Below are positions 7,415 to 15,429 of a DNA stretch of 64,000 nucleotides, piece by piece (within the stretch, counting starts at the first letter, position 1; every line of letters begins with the position of its first letter). A program made the translations under genes and the position numbers. The notes under the pieces are model-generated. The model saw only the letters and a program-made list of their open reading frames with translations, was not told where the DNA came from and did no database searches. This DNA is from Armatimonadota bacterium (GTDB lineage Bacteria; Sysuimicrobiota; Sysuimicrobiia; Sysuimicrobiales; Sysuimicrobiaceae): assembly GCA_025060455.1 (NCBI GenBank), contig JANXBY010000057.1:52424-116423 (forward strand), read 5' to 3'.

Positions 7415-9670
7415 GTGGCAACGGGCGTGCGGGGCTGGGATCCGCGGCTGTGGGCCAGCTGGAAGCCATTCGGGGTAGGGGAGCGCCGGCCGAACAACTA
7501 CCTGGAGATCGCCCGCGCGGTTTGGGAGAACCGCGGGGCCCTGGGATACGCGTGGCGCATCCTCACCCAGGGGGTTTGCGACGGGTGCGCCTTGGGCACC
7601 GCGGGGCTGCGGGACTGGACGGTGCCCGGGGTGCACCTGTGCAACGTGCGCCTGCGGCTGCTACGCCTGAACACCCTACCGGCCCTCGACTCCTCGGCCC
7701 TGGCGGACGTGTCCCGCCTGGTCGGGCTTTCTGACGACGCCCTGCGGCGCATGGGCCGGCTGGCCCACCCCATGGCCTGGAAAAGCGGGGAGGCGGGGTT
7801 CCGGCGCGTCTCGTGGGAAGAGGCCCTGGAGCTGGCGGCAGGCCGGCTGCGGGCCTCCGCCCCCCACAGGATCGCCTTGTACCTGACCAGCCGGGGCCTG
7901 GGAAACGAACACTACTACGCGGCCCAGAAGGCCGCCCGCGCCCTGGGAACCAACAATATCGACAACGCCGCGCGGGTATGCCACGCGCCCAGCACGCTGG
8001 TGCTCAAGCAGACCCTGGGGGTGGGTGCCAGCACCTGCTCCTACACGGACCTGCTGGGCACAGACCTCGCGGTGTTCGTGGGGTCCAACGTGGCCAACAA
8101 CCAGCCCGTGATGATGAAGTACCTGTACTACGCCCGGCGCCTCGGGACCCGGGTGGTGTGCGTGAACCCTTACCGGGAGCCCGGAATGGAGCGCTACTGG
8201 GTCCCCTCCATTCCCGAAAGCGCCCTGTTCGGCACCCGCATCACGGACCGCTTCTTCCTGGTACGGGTGGGCGGCGACGCGGCCTTCCTCACGGGCACCC
8301 TGCGGTGGATGGTGGAACGCGGGTGGGTGGACGACCAGTTCATCGCCCGGCACACCACCGGCTTTGGGGAGCTGGTGCAGGCGTTGCAGGCCCAGAGTTG
8401 GGAAGACTTGGAGCGGGCCAGCGGTTGCACGCGGGAGGAGATGCTGGAGTTCGCTCAGATGCTGGCGCAGGCCCGCACCGCGGTGTTCGTGTGGTCCATG
8501 GGGGTCACGCAGCACCGCTGCGGGGAGGACAACGTCCGAGCCATCGTGAACCTGGCGCTCAGCAAGGGGTTCGTGGGGCGTGAGAAGTGCGGGCTGATGC
8601 CCATCCGCGGCCACTCCGGGGTACAGGGCGGGGCGGAGATGGGCGCCTACGCCACGGTGTTCCCGGGAGGGGTGCCCGTTAACCCTGCGAACGCCCGGCG
8701 GTTTGCGGAGCTGTGGGGCTTCCCGGTGCCGGAGGAGCCGGGGCTCACTGCACCCGAGATGGTGGACGCGGCCGCCCAAGGGGGGCTGGACGTGCTGGTG
8801 TGCGTGGGCGGCAACTTCCTCGAGGTGCTGCCGGACCCCGCGTACGTGCGCGAAGCGTTGGAACGGGTTCCCGTGCGGGTGCACCTGGACGTGGTGCTGT
8901 CCCCCACCGCCTTGGTGCCCGCCAAGGAGTGGGTGGTGCTGTTGCCGGCCACCACGCGGTACGAGGTGCCCGGAGGGGTGACGGAGACCACCACGGAGCG
9001 CCGGGTGGTGTTCAGCCCCGAGGTTCCGGGGCCTCGGGTGGGCGAGGCCCGCCCCGAGTGGGAGGTGTTGTTGGAGCTGGCCCGCCGGGCCCGGCCCGAG
9101 CTGCAGGACCGGCTGCAGTTCCCGGACACCGCAGCCCTCCGGGAGGAGATCGCCCGCGCAGTGCCCTTCTACGACGGGATCCAGCGCCTGAGGCGGGCGG
9201 GCGACCAGTTCCAGTACGGCGGTGCGCGGCTGTGCGAAGGTTGGCGCTTCCCCACTCCGGACGGCAGGGCGCGCTTTTCCGTGGTGGTGCCCAGGCCTTC
9301 CGAGGTGCCGGAGGGCGCCTTCCTCCTCACCACCCGGCGCGGCCGTCAGTTCAACAGCATGGTCCAGGGGGGCCGCGATGGGCTGACGGGCGCGGAGCGC
9401 GACGCGGTGTTCATGAGCGGAGAAGACGCCGCACGACTGGGACTGGGCGAGGGACAGAGGGTGGTGGTGCGCAGCCCGACAGGGACTTTTCGCGGGCGGG
9501 TGCGGATCGCACCCGTCCGGCCGGGTACCCTGCAGGCGTACTGGCCGGAGGCCAACGTCCTGATCGGCCGCGACCGGCGGTCCGGTGAGTCGCGGATCCC
9601 CGACTACAACACCATCGTGTGGGTGGAGCCGGAATCCGGAGCCAGCCAAGCGGCGCCTACCGGGCAGTAG
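7415..9670 (+). CDS. YdeP/FdhF-family molybdopterin oxidoreductase
   Basis: Molybdenum enzyme of the DMSO-reductase superfamily, 751 residues, closest in layout to the YdeP/FdhF-like group: no export signal, an N-terminal Cys set (CDGCALG plus a later Cys in GVHLCNVRL) suited to an iron-sulfur cluster, MGD-binding blocks (LTSRGLGNEHYYAAQKAARALG; FVGSNVANNQPVMMKY) and a C-terminal MoCo domain (TTRRGRQFNSMVQGG). GTG at 7415 has GGGAGG 6 bases upstream. The neighbours mobA and moeA-mobB make its cofactor. Substrate unknown: true formate dehydrogenase activity is not established for this group, and no partner subunit is encoded here. Confidence 0.88.
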   Translation: MATGVRGWDPRLWASWKPFGVGERRPNNYLEIARAVWENRGALGYAWRILTQGVCDGCALGTAGLRDWTVPGVHLCNVRLRLLRLNTLPALDSSALADVSRLVGLSDDALRRMGRLAHPMAWKSGEAGFRRVSWEEALELAAGRLRASAPHRIALYLTSRGLGNEHYYAAQKAARALGTNNIDNAARVCHAPSTLVLKQTLGVGASTCSYTDLLGTDLAVFVGSNVANNQPVMMKYLYYARRLGTRVVCVNPYREPGMERYWVPSIPESALFGTRITDRFFLVRVGGDAAFLTGTLRWMVERGWVDDQFIARHTTGFGELVQALQAQSWEDLERASGCTREEMLEFAQMLAQARTAVFVWSMGVTQHRCGEDNVRAIVNLALSKGFVGREKCGLMPIRGHSGVQGGAEMGAYATVFPGGVPVNPANARRFAELWGFPVPEEPGLTAPEMVDAAAQGGLDVLVCVGGNFLEVLPDPAYVREALERVPVRVHLDVVLSPTALVPAKEWVVLLPATTRYEVPGGVTETTTERRVVFSPEVPGPRVGEARPEWEVLLELARRARPELQDRLQFPDTAALREEIARAVPFYDGIQRLRRAGDQFQYGGARLCEGWRFPTPDGRARFSVVVPRPSEVPEGAFLLTTRRGRQFNSMVQGGRDGLTGAERDAVFMSGEDAARLGLGEGQRVVVRSPTGTFRGRVRIAPVRPGTLQAYWPEANVLIGRDRRSGESRIPDYNTIVWVEPESGASQAAPTGQ

Positions 9671-10283
9671 GGCCTGCACCGGGCCGCAGGCGGGCCAACG
9701 CCGCCGCGTAATCCGCGGGGGTGTTCACGTTCACAAAGCTCAACAGGTCCGGGTCCCACGGGCGGAGCACCTCCTCCGGCACGTACCGAACCCGGATGCG
9801 GGCCAGCAGGTGGCGCACGGAGCCGCCGCCTGCCTCCAGGACAGCCTCCGCCGCATAGGCGGCGTCGCGCCGGTACACCGCGCACAGGGGGTGCGGCCGG
9901 TCGGTCAGGGGCACCGCGGCGTCCACCCCTTCCATCAGGTCCGCGAGGCCCGCGAGGAGGGCGGGCTGGACGAAGGGGAGGTCGCACGCCACCACCGCCG
10001 CGCACGGTGTGGGGCAGGCGCGCAGGCCGGCCTCGATGCCGGCCACCGGACCATGCCCCGGCCAGCGGTCTGCGACCACGGGCACGCGCAGGCCAAAGTC
10101 GCGCCGCGGATCTGAGGCCACCACATACACGGGATTGCAGCACGTTCGGATCCGGCGCACCACGTGGCCGAGCAGGGTGGTGCCCGCGAACGGCAGCAGC
10201 GCCTTGTCGGTGCCCATGCGTCGGCTGCGGCCGCCCGCCAGCACCACTCCACCCAGCCGCTCGCCCGCGCGGTATCCAGACAA
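9657..10283 (-). CDS. mobA: Molybdenum cofactor guanylyltransferase
   Basis: Attaches GMP to molybdopterin to form the MGD cofactor used by DMSO-reductase-family enzymes. The protein shows the nucleotidyltransferase start GGVVLAGGRSRRMGTDKALL and the metal-binding CDLPF (VVACDLPFVQPALL). TTG at 10283 is chosen because AGGAG lies about 10 bases upstream and the product then begins close to the family start; in-frame ATGs at 10316 and 10343 lack a ribosome binding site. Convergent with the oxidoreductase (14-base overlap) and divergent from moeA-mobB, completing a molybdenum cluster. Confidence 0.9.
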   Translation of the reverse strand: MSGYRAGERLGGVVLAGGRSRRMGTDKALLPFAGTTLLGHVVRRIRTCCNPVYVVASDPRRDFGLRVPVVADRWPGHGPVAGIEAGLRACPTPCAAVVACDLPFVQPALLAGLADLMEGVDAAVPLTDRPHPLCAVYRRDAAYAAEAVLEAGGGSVRHLLARIRVRYVPEEVLRPWDPDLLSFVNVNTPADYAAALARLRPGAGPTAR

Positions 10284-10383
10284 CGGACTCCGACTCCTGG
10301 CGAACTCACCTCCCATGGTGGGAGCGGCCGGGTCCCCCCACAAGGGCAGACAGGGGCCGTCCCTTGCGCCATGCTAGGGAGGG

Positions 10384-12123
10384 ATGGCGGAGCGTGTGGC
10401 CGACGTTCTGCGCAGGCTGCTGGAGTCCGCGGAACCCGTGGGGGTGGAGTGGGTCACCGCCACGGAGGCGGTCGGGCGGGTGGTCGCGGAGGAGGTGCGT
10501 AGCCGCCGGGCGGCACCTGGGTTTGCCAGGGCCGCCATGGACGGGTACGTGTGCCACGACGCGGACGTGTGCGGTGCCTCTGCGGACCGTCCCGCCTACC
10601 TTCTGGTGACCGGTGAGTGCCGTCCCGGAAAACCCCCCGCTGCGGGGCCTGACCGGGGCGAGGCGTGGGTGATCAGCACGGGGGCGGCCATGCCCTTGCG
10701 CGGGGACAGGGTGTTGCCGGTGGAAGTGGTTCGACGGGAGGGGGCGGTGCTGGTGGTGGCACAAAACCCTCCCCACAAAACGCACGTGGTCGCGCCCGAC
10801 GAGGATCTCCCCGAGGGAACGTGCGTGCTGGAACCGGGGCAGGTGGCAGGCCCGGGCGGCGTGGCCGCCCTCGTGGCCGGCGGCGTGCGCGAGGTCCGGG
10901 TGTACCGCAGGCCCCGGGTGGTGGTGTTCTGTACCGGCGACGAGCTGTCCGAGCCGCCGGATGCCCCACCGGCGGGAAAGGTGTTCAACACGAACGCCTT
11001 CGCCCTCCTAGCGGAGGTATCGGCGTTGGGCTGCCGGGTGGACTACGGCGGGACGCTGCCGGACCGGCCCGAAGCACTGCGGGCGGCGTTTTTGCGCGCG
11101 CTCTCCGGCCCGTACGACGTGGTGCTCACCACGGGCGCGGTGTCCGTGGGGCGATACGACCGTGTGCCGCGGGTGTGGCTGGACCTGGGAGCGGAAAAGG
11201 TTGCTGGCCGCGTGGATCTGAAGCCCGGAGGCCCGTTCTTCGCAGCGCGGTTGAAGGACCGGTGGGCGGTAGCTCTGTCGGGAAGCCCGTCCGCGTGCCT
11301 TGCCGCCTACCACCTGCTGGTAAGGCCCCTGCTGCTGCGCCTAGCGGGCCGGCGGCAGGTGGTGCGGCCGGTGGTCACGGCGGCGCTGCGGGGCTGCCTG
11401 CCGCCCAGCGGCCGGGTGCGGGCGGTGTGGGCCCGGATCCTTCCGGAACAGGACGGGCTGGCGGTACAGCCCCTGCTGGGCCCGGTGTTCCAAAGCCTAG
11501 CGGCCGCGCAGGCGCTCATCCTGCTGGGAGCCGGCGCCCCGATCCTGCGGGAAGGATCTGTGGTGCCGGCCCTGCTCCTGCACCACCCCGAGACCTGCGA
11601 GGAGCTGCGCTGGCCTGCCCCCGTCCCCGCGGCGCTGGTGGTGGGCGTGGTGGGTGCGTCCGGGGCCGGCAAGACCTCGGTGGTGGAAGGGCTGGTGTCA
11701 CGGCTGCGGGCTTCCGGTCTCCGGGTGGCGGTGGTCAAACACGCACCGCACGGGTTTGACCTCGACAGGTCGGGCAGCGACAGCGACCGGGCCGCCCGCG
11801 CAGGTGCGGTCACCGTTGCCCTGGTGGGGGAGGGGGAGGTGGCGGTCCGGTCCTTCCCGGGACGCGGCCTGACCGTGGAGGGGGCTACGGAGCTGTGCAC
11901 CCGGGCTACGGCCGCCTGCGGCGAGGGCGTGGACGTGGTGCTGGTGGAAGGGTTCCAGCACCCTGCCAGCCGCACCATCGTGGTAGGGCCAGGCAAGGAG
12001 GGGTGCGTCCAGCAACCCTGGTGCGAGCTACCGAGCTGGCCCGAAATCCCTGGGGCCTGTCAACAGGCGCTGCTGGACGAGTTGGCCACTAGGTTGGCGC
12101 GTCTTGCCCGGGAAGGCGACTGA
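10384..12123 (+). CDS. moeA: MoeA-MobB fusion (molybdenum insertion plus MGD GTP-binding protein)
   Basis: Bifunctional protein of 579 residues. Residues 1 to about 410 are MoeA, which inserts molybdate into adenylyl-molybdopterin: AMDGY near residue 51, CTGDEL near 180, TTGAVSVGRYD near 255. The usual KPGKP and LPGNP motifs read KPGGP and LSGSP. Residues about 417-575 are MobB, a GTP-binding helper of MobA: P-loop GASGAGKTS, then KHAPHGFDLDRSGSDSDR and VEGFQHP. The ATG has AGGGAGGG almost adjacent, so the GTG at 10396 is a possible alternative start. Divergent from mobA. The fusion ties metal insertion to MGD formation for the nearby oxidoreductase. Confidence 0.92.
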   Translation: MAERVADVLRRLLESAEPVGVEWVTATEAVGRVVAEEVRSRRAAPGFARAAMDGYVCHDADVCGASADRPAYLLVTGECRPGKPPAAGPDRGEAWVISTGAAMPLRGDRVLPVEVVRREGAVLVVAQNPPHKTHVVAPDEDLPEGTCVLEPGQVAGPGGVAALVAGGVREVRVYRRPRVVVFCTGDELSEPPDAPPAGKVFNTNAFALLAEVSALGCRVDYGGTLPDRPEALRAAFLRALSGPYDVVLTTGAVSVGRYDRVPRVWLDLGAEKVAGRVDLKPGGPFFAARLKDRWAVALSGSPSACLAAYHLLVRPLLLRLAGRRQVVRPVVTAALRGCLPPSGRVRAVWARILPEQDGLAVQPLLGPVFQSLAAAQALILLGAGAPILREGSVVPALLLHHPETCEELRWPAPVPAALVVGVVGASGAGKTSVVEGLVSRLRASGLRVAVVKHAPHGFDLDRSGSDSDRAARAGAVTVALVGEGEVAVRSFPGRGLTVEGATELCTRATAACGEGVDVVLVEGFQHPASRTIVVGPGKEGCVQQPWCELPSWPEIPGACQQALLDELATRLARLAREGD

Positions 12124-12677
12124 CCGGCCTTCCGGGGACGACCCGGACGTCGAACCCGGGCCTCCAGCTCCAACAACACCCGTTTGCGCCGGACACCCCA
12201 CCGATAGCCGCCCAGCTGCCCGTCGGACCGGATCACCCGGTGACAGGGCACCACCAGCGCCAGGGGGTTGGCGGCACACGCCCGCGCTACCGCCCGCGCG
12301 GCTCCGGGAAAGCCGAGCCGCAGGGCCAGCTGCGCGTACGTGACGGTCTGCCCGGAAGGGACCCGCCGGAGCGCGGACCACACTCGCCGCTGGAAGGGGG
12401 TCCCACGGAGGTCCATGGGCAGGCGGTGTGGGCGGCCGAACAGGCTGTCCCGCACCGCCTCCGCCCACCGCCGTAGCTTCGGGTCCCGGCGCAGCTTTGC
12501 CGCCGGTTCGGCCTTGCGGAGGAGCCGCGCGAGCTTGCCGGGCCGGTCAGCCAGCCAAGCGTAGCGAAGTCCCCGGGGGCTTACGGCGACCAACAACACC
12601 CCTTCGGGGAGACGGCAGGTGGCGTACCGGAGCACCTCGGGTCGGGAGGGGCGGCCCCGGGGCCTACCGCCAGGCAT
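12060..12677 (-). CDS. ogt: Methylated-DNA--protein-cysteine methyltransferase
   Basis: Suicide DNA repair protein that takes the alkyl group from O6-alkylguanine. The 205-residue sequence contains the acceptor site VVPCHRVI with its Cys and the winged-helix motif GTPFQRRVWSALRRVPSGQT. The C-terminus runs about 30 basic and polar residues beyond the usual family end and overlaps the 3' end of the convergent moeA-mobB gene by 64 bases. The N-terminal third is poorly conserved, as in other Ogt proteins. ATG at 12677 overlaps the upstream zinc-ribbon gene by 14 bases, so both are probably co-transcribed. Confidence 0.93.
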   Translation of the reverse strand: MPGGRPRGRPSRPEVLRYATCRLPEGVLLVAVSPRGLRYAWLADRPGKLARLLRKAEPAAKLRRDPKLRRWAEAVRDSLFGRPHRLPMDLRGTPFQRRVWSALRRVPSGQTVTYAQLALRLGFPGAARAVARACAANPLALVVPCHRVIRSDGQLGGYRWGVRRKRVLLELEARVRRPGRPRKAGQSPSRARRANLVANSSSSAC

Positions 12678-12936
12678 CCTCCTCGCTTTCCTCTTCTTCT
12701 TCCCAGAGGGCGTTGTCGAACTCGTCTTCTTCTTCCTCTTCCTCCGGGAACTCTTCTTCGTCCTCGGGCTGGAAGCCCACGTCCTCCTCCTGTTCGGCCA
12801 CGTCCTCCACCCGTTCCTTGGCCTGGTAGCCGCACTCCACGCACTCGTACACCAGCACCGCCCCCAGGTCGTCCGAGGCCAGCAGCTCCATCTCCGCGCC
12901 GCACTGCGGACAGGGACGGTTGAAGGGTACCGTCAT
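12664..12936 (-). CDS. Zinc-ribbon protein with highly acidic tail
   Basis: Protein of 90 residues: a zinc ribbon (CPQCG at residues 9-13 and CVECG at 32-36) followed by a very acidic C-terminal half, mostly Glu and Asp, with almost no hydrophobic core. No enzyme family recognised. The acidic tail could mimic nucleic acid or bind a basic partner; that is inference. It lies between a second zinc-ribbon gene (12950-13123) and ogt, all on the minus strand, and overlaps ogt by 14 bases. Confidence 0.75.
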   Translation of the reverse strand: MTVPFNRPCPQCGAEMELLASDDLGAVLVYECVECGYQAKERVEDVAEQEEDVGFQPEDEEEFPEEEEEEDEFDNALWEEEEESEEDAWR

Positions 12937-12949
12937 GGCCCGGCCACCC

Positions 12950-13123
12950 CTACGGGGCGTGCAGCTGGGAGGGCATCTCGTCGTCCAGGGATCGGAGGTC
13001 GTGTGGCTCCACCCGGTGCCCGCAGATGGGGCACTCGTACCACGACGCCTCCTCCGCCCTGGGCTCGTAACACGTCACCATGACCGTCTCGCAGTACGGA
13101 CACGTCAGCGCCGGCTCCCGCAT
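12950..13123 (-). CDS. Very small double-CxxC zinc-ribbon protein
   Basis: Open frame of 57 codons starting at ATG 13123 and ending with TAG at 12950. The product has TCPYC near residue 8 and ECPICG near residue 31, spaced as in a rubredoxin-like zinc or iron ribbon, then a short charged tail ending QLHAP. GGGGGAG precedes the start by a few bases. The stop is 13 bases before the next zinc-ribbon gene, so the two look like an operon with ogt. Function unknown; the ordered Cys pairs and operon spacing support a real gene. Confidence 0.65.
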   Translation of the reverse strand: MREPALTCPYCETVMVTCYEPRAEEASWYECPICGHRVEPHDLRSLDDEMPSQLHAP

Positions 13124-13207
13124 GGCTCCCCCACTGCCCCGTTGTTCCGTGTCCCCTTCCTTCGACCCCCTCCGGAATCCTCCTCTCTGGGGCCGGCGGG
13201 GCGGCCT

Positions 13208-13822
13208 TCACACCTTGGCGTGGGTGAAGATCCCGAACGCCTCAGCCCGCTTGGCCACCGCGCGCCAGTCCAGGTTCCGGAAGAAGGCGTCGATGTAGCC
13301 GCCCTTGTTGGTCCCGAAGTCGATGAAGTAGGCGTGCTCGAACACGTCCAGGGCCACCAGGGGCGTGCAGTTCCACACGGGGTAGGTGTTCTGCTCGTCC
13401 CCGATGTAGTTGAACAGCCGGCCGGTGTCCCAGTCGTACGCGGTCCAGGCCCAGCCCCGGGCCGCGATCCCCGTGGCCTTCAGATCCTTCTGCCACTCCT
13501 CGAAGGATCCAAAGTCGCGCTCGATGAGGGTGAGCAGGGCTCCCTCGGGCTTCCCGCCCAGTCCCCCCAGGTGGTCGAAGTAGATCTCGTGGTTCTTGAC
13601 CCCGCCCAGGGCGCGGGTCAGCTCCACCTTCAGGGCCCGGATCTCCGAGTACGTGGGGTTGGCCTTCGCGGGGTCCTTGTCCAGGGCGGCCAGCTTGTCC
13701 AGGATCTCGTTGGCCTTGTTCACGTACCCCTGGTACAGCTTGTAGTGCTCCTCCATGGTCCGCTTGCTGATCCCGTCCAGCTCTGTCTCGAAGGACCTGA
13801 ACTTCTTGGCCTCGTATCTCAC
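13208..13822 (-). CDS. Divergent Fe/Mn superoxide dismutase
   Basis: Dismutes superoxide to peroxide and oxygen; cytoplasmic, as no signal is seen. The 204-residue protein keeps the four metal ligands of the family: His in TMEEHYKLYQGYV, His in KNHEIYF, and Asp plus His in DVFEHAYFID. It departs from the consensus: the HHxxHH stretch around the first ligand is reduced to HYKLY, and the usual DVWEHAY Trp is Phe. Metal choice (Fe or Mn) cannot be decided. GTG start with AAGGAGGG 7 bases upstream. Divergent from the ECF sigma gene, so regulation by that sigma factor is possible but not shown. Confidence 0.88.
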   Translation of the reverse strand: MRYEAKKFRSFETELDGISKRTMEEHYKLYQGYVNKANEILDKLAALDKDPAKANPTYSEIRALKVELTRALGGVKNHEIYFDHLGGLGGKPEGALLTLIERDFGSFEEWQKDLKATGIAARGWAWTAYDWDTGRLFNYIGDEQNTYPVWNCTPLVALDVFEHAYFIDFGTNKGGYIDAFFRNLDWRAVAKRAEAFGIFTHAKV

Positions 13823-13882
13823 GCTGAGACCCTCCTTTCGCGGGCGGGTTTTGTAAGGGTTGTTCCCGGCGAGCTCGACCCC

Positions 13883-13891
13883 AGTATAGCA
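13883..13891 (-). promoter_or_regulatory. Extended -10 promoter of the superoxide dismutase gene
   Basis: Reading the minus strand, TG-C-TATACT (13891 to 13883) is an extended -10 element about 60 bases before the GTG start. No convincing -35 is seen. The same bases on the plus strand (TTGTTC at 13860, TATAGC at 13885, 19-base spacer) could weakly serve the sigma gene. Confidence 0.45.
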
Positions 13892-13942
13892 CCGCCCGCT
13901 AAACCCCCGGGGCGTTTTGCGGGTCCGCTACCATGGGGGCGG

Positions 13943-14485
13943 ATGGACGAGGACGAGCGGCTCGTACGGGCGTTCCGGGGCGGAGAGGAGAGCGCGTTCG
14001 CGGCCCTGGTGATCAAGTACCGGGAGCCGGTGTACCGGTTTGTGCGGCGCATGACGGGCAACCACGAGGACGCCTCAGACCTCACCCAGGAGGTGTTCGT
14101 GCGCGCCTACCGGTCCCTGCGCCAGTTCCAGGGCCGGTGCCGCTTCAAGACGTGGCTGCTGCGCATCGCCACCAACGCCTGCCTGGACCACCGGGCTCGG
14201 AGGCGGGAGCCCCTAACCCTGGAGGCGGTGGAGGAGTTGGCGGCTCCCCCAGAACACGGCCCGGAAGTGGTCGCGGAGCTGCGCGAGCGGTGGCAGGAGG
14301 TGTGGGAAGCGGTCCAGGCGCTGCCCGGCCGGCAGCGGGCTGCGGTGGTGCTCCGGCTGTACGGCGGTTACACGTACGGGGAGATCGCGGAGATCCTGGA
14401 CTGTTCGGAGGGTACGGTGAAGGCCAGCGTGTTCGCAGCCCTGCGCAAGCTGCGGGCCCGCCTAGGGGCCCCGGTGAAGGACTGA
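13943..14485 (+). CDS. ECF-type RNA polymerase sigma factor
   Basis: Sigma70-family group 4 protein of 180 residues. Region 2 is visible in YREPVYRFVRRMTGNHEDASDLTQEVFVRAYRSL and RFKTWLLRIATNACLDHRARRR; region 4 in LPGRQRAAVVLRLYGGYTYGEIAEIL with the helix-turn-helix CSEGTVKASVFAALRKLR. Its stop is one base before the anti-sigma ATG. The three-gene set sigma, zinc-finger anti-sigma and Spy-like exported protein suggests an envelope-stress regulon. The start ATG 13943 follows a weak purine-rich site. Confidence 0.93.
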   Translation: MDEDERLVRAFRGGEESAFAALVIKYREPVYRFVRRMTGNHEDASDLTQEVFVRAYRSLRQFQGRCRFKTWLLRIATNACLDHRARRREPLTLEAVEELAAPPEHGPEVVAELRERWQEVWEAVQALPGRQRAAVVLRLYGGYTYGEIAEILDCSEGTVKASVFAALRKLRARLGAPVKD

Positions 14486-14486
14486 G

Positions 14487-14927
14487 ATGCAGGAGACGCA
14501 CTGCCAGCGCTACCAGGACCGGATCGTGGAGGCGGTCACGGGTCCGGTGCCCGCGGAGGTGATGGAGGAGCTGCACGCCCACCTGTCCGGGTGCCCCCGT
14601 TGCCGGGCGCAGTGGGAGGCGTTTTCGGAGGTGGTGGCACGGCTGAGGGAGGTTCCGGAGCCACGGGTGCCGCCCGGGTTCTGGGAGGAGCTGGATCGGC
14701 GGCTGCAGGGGGCCACGCGGGGCCGGCGGGGCGGCTGGCAGGCGGCGGCCAGGGCCGCAGGGCTTGCGGCGTTGGTAGCCTTCGGGGTCCTGTCCCTGGC
14801 CTCAAGCCCTCACCCGCCGCAGGACACGCAGGTGGTGAGCCCTTCCGTGCAGGCCCTGCTGCCGCAGGTGGCCGAGCTCGCGCGGGTGTGGGGCGCGGCG
14901 ATGGACGCGAAGGGGGAGCCGCGGTGA
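14487..14927 (+). CDS. Anti-sigma factor with zinc-finger (zf-HC2) domain
   Basis: Membrane-anchored regulator of 146 residues. The N-terminal domain carries HAHLSGCPRC (HxxxCxxC preceded by CQRY), the zinc-binding anti-sigma fold that holds an ECF sigma factor at the membrane. One transmembrane helix lies at about residues 88-107 (ARAAGLAALVAFGVLSLA), followed by a short outer tail. Immediately downstream of its sigma gene; its stop overlaps the GTG of the next gene. It presumably releases the sigma factor on envelope or redox stress; the trigger is unknown. Confidence 0.88.
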   Translation: MQETHCQRYQDRIVEAVTGPVPAEVMEELHAHLSGCPRCRAQWEAFSEVVARLREVPEPRVPPGFWEELDRRLQGATRGRRGGWQAAARAAGLAALVAFGVLSLASSPHPPQDTQVVSPSVQALLPQVAELARVWGAAMDAKGEPR

Positions 14928-15427
14928 GGTGCTGGCGCGGAGCAGCGGTGGCGGTGGCCGTGCTCGGCCTGGTGGCGGGCGTCGCGGGCTGGGCGGTGGC
15001 GCAGCGGCGGCCGGAGCGGGCGGAGCGGGTCCTCGAGGCGCTGTTGGTGTGGCGCCTGGTGGACGAGCTGGAGCTCACCGACGACCAGATCTGCAAGGTG
15101 TTCCCGCCCTTGCGGGCCCTCAAGCACGCGCGCCTCGCCTTCGCCTACCGCCGGGCGGCCCTGGACCAGGAGCTGCGGGTGCTGCTGGCGGAGCGGCCCC
15201 CAGACCGGGAACGGGTGGAGGCCAAGCTGCGGGAGCTGCGGGCCGCGCAGCAGGAGTTCCGTCAGCTGCGGGCGGAGGCGCTGGACCGGATCCGGTCAGC
15301 CCTGACGCCGGGCCAGCGGGCGCGGTTCGCCCTCATCCAGCACACCTTCGAACGGGAGACGCTGAGCCTTCTGGGTGACGTGGAGCGGTTCGTCCGGGAG
15401 CGGTCGCACGGTCCCGGCGGGCGGTGA
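14924..15427 (+). CDS. Exported Spy/CpxP-like helical protein
   Basis: Protein of 167 residues with an N-terminal signal or anchor (residues about 6-28). It then has long amphipathic helices rich in Arg, Glu and Leu, including LTDDQICKVFPPLRALK and LTPGQRARFALIQHTF, the paired LTxxQ repeats of the Spy/CpxP/CnrX group of periplasmic chaperones and sensors. One Cys (DDQICK) is present in the mature part. The GTG start overlaps the anti-sigma stop by 4 bases, so it probably acts in the same signalling pathway as sensor or effector. Confidence 0.75.
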   Translation: MRCWRGAAVAVAVLGLVAGVAGWAVAQRRPERAERVLEALLVWRLVDELELTDDQICKVFPPLRALKHARLAFAYRRAALDQELRVLLAERPPDRERVEAKLRELRAAQQEFRQLRAEALDRIRSALTPGQRARFALIQHTFERETLSLLGDVERFVRERSHGPGGR

Positions 15428-15429
15428 CC

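Noticed and set aside
12920..13942. Long open frame preceding the ECF sigma gene on the plus strand
   Set aside because: It is antisense to the superoxide dismutase and zinc-ribbon genes and shows no domain; it is only an upstream extension of the sigma frame in GC-rich DNA.
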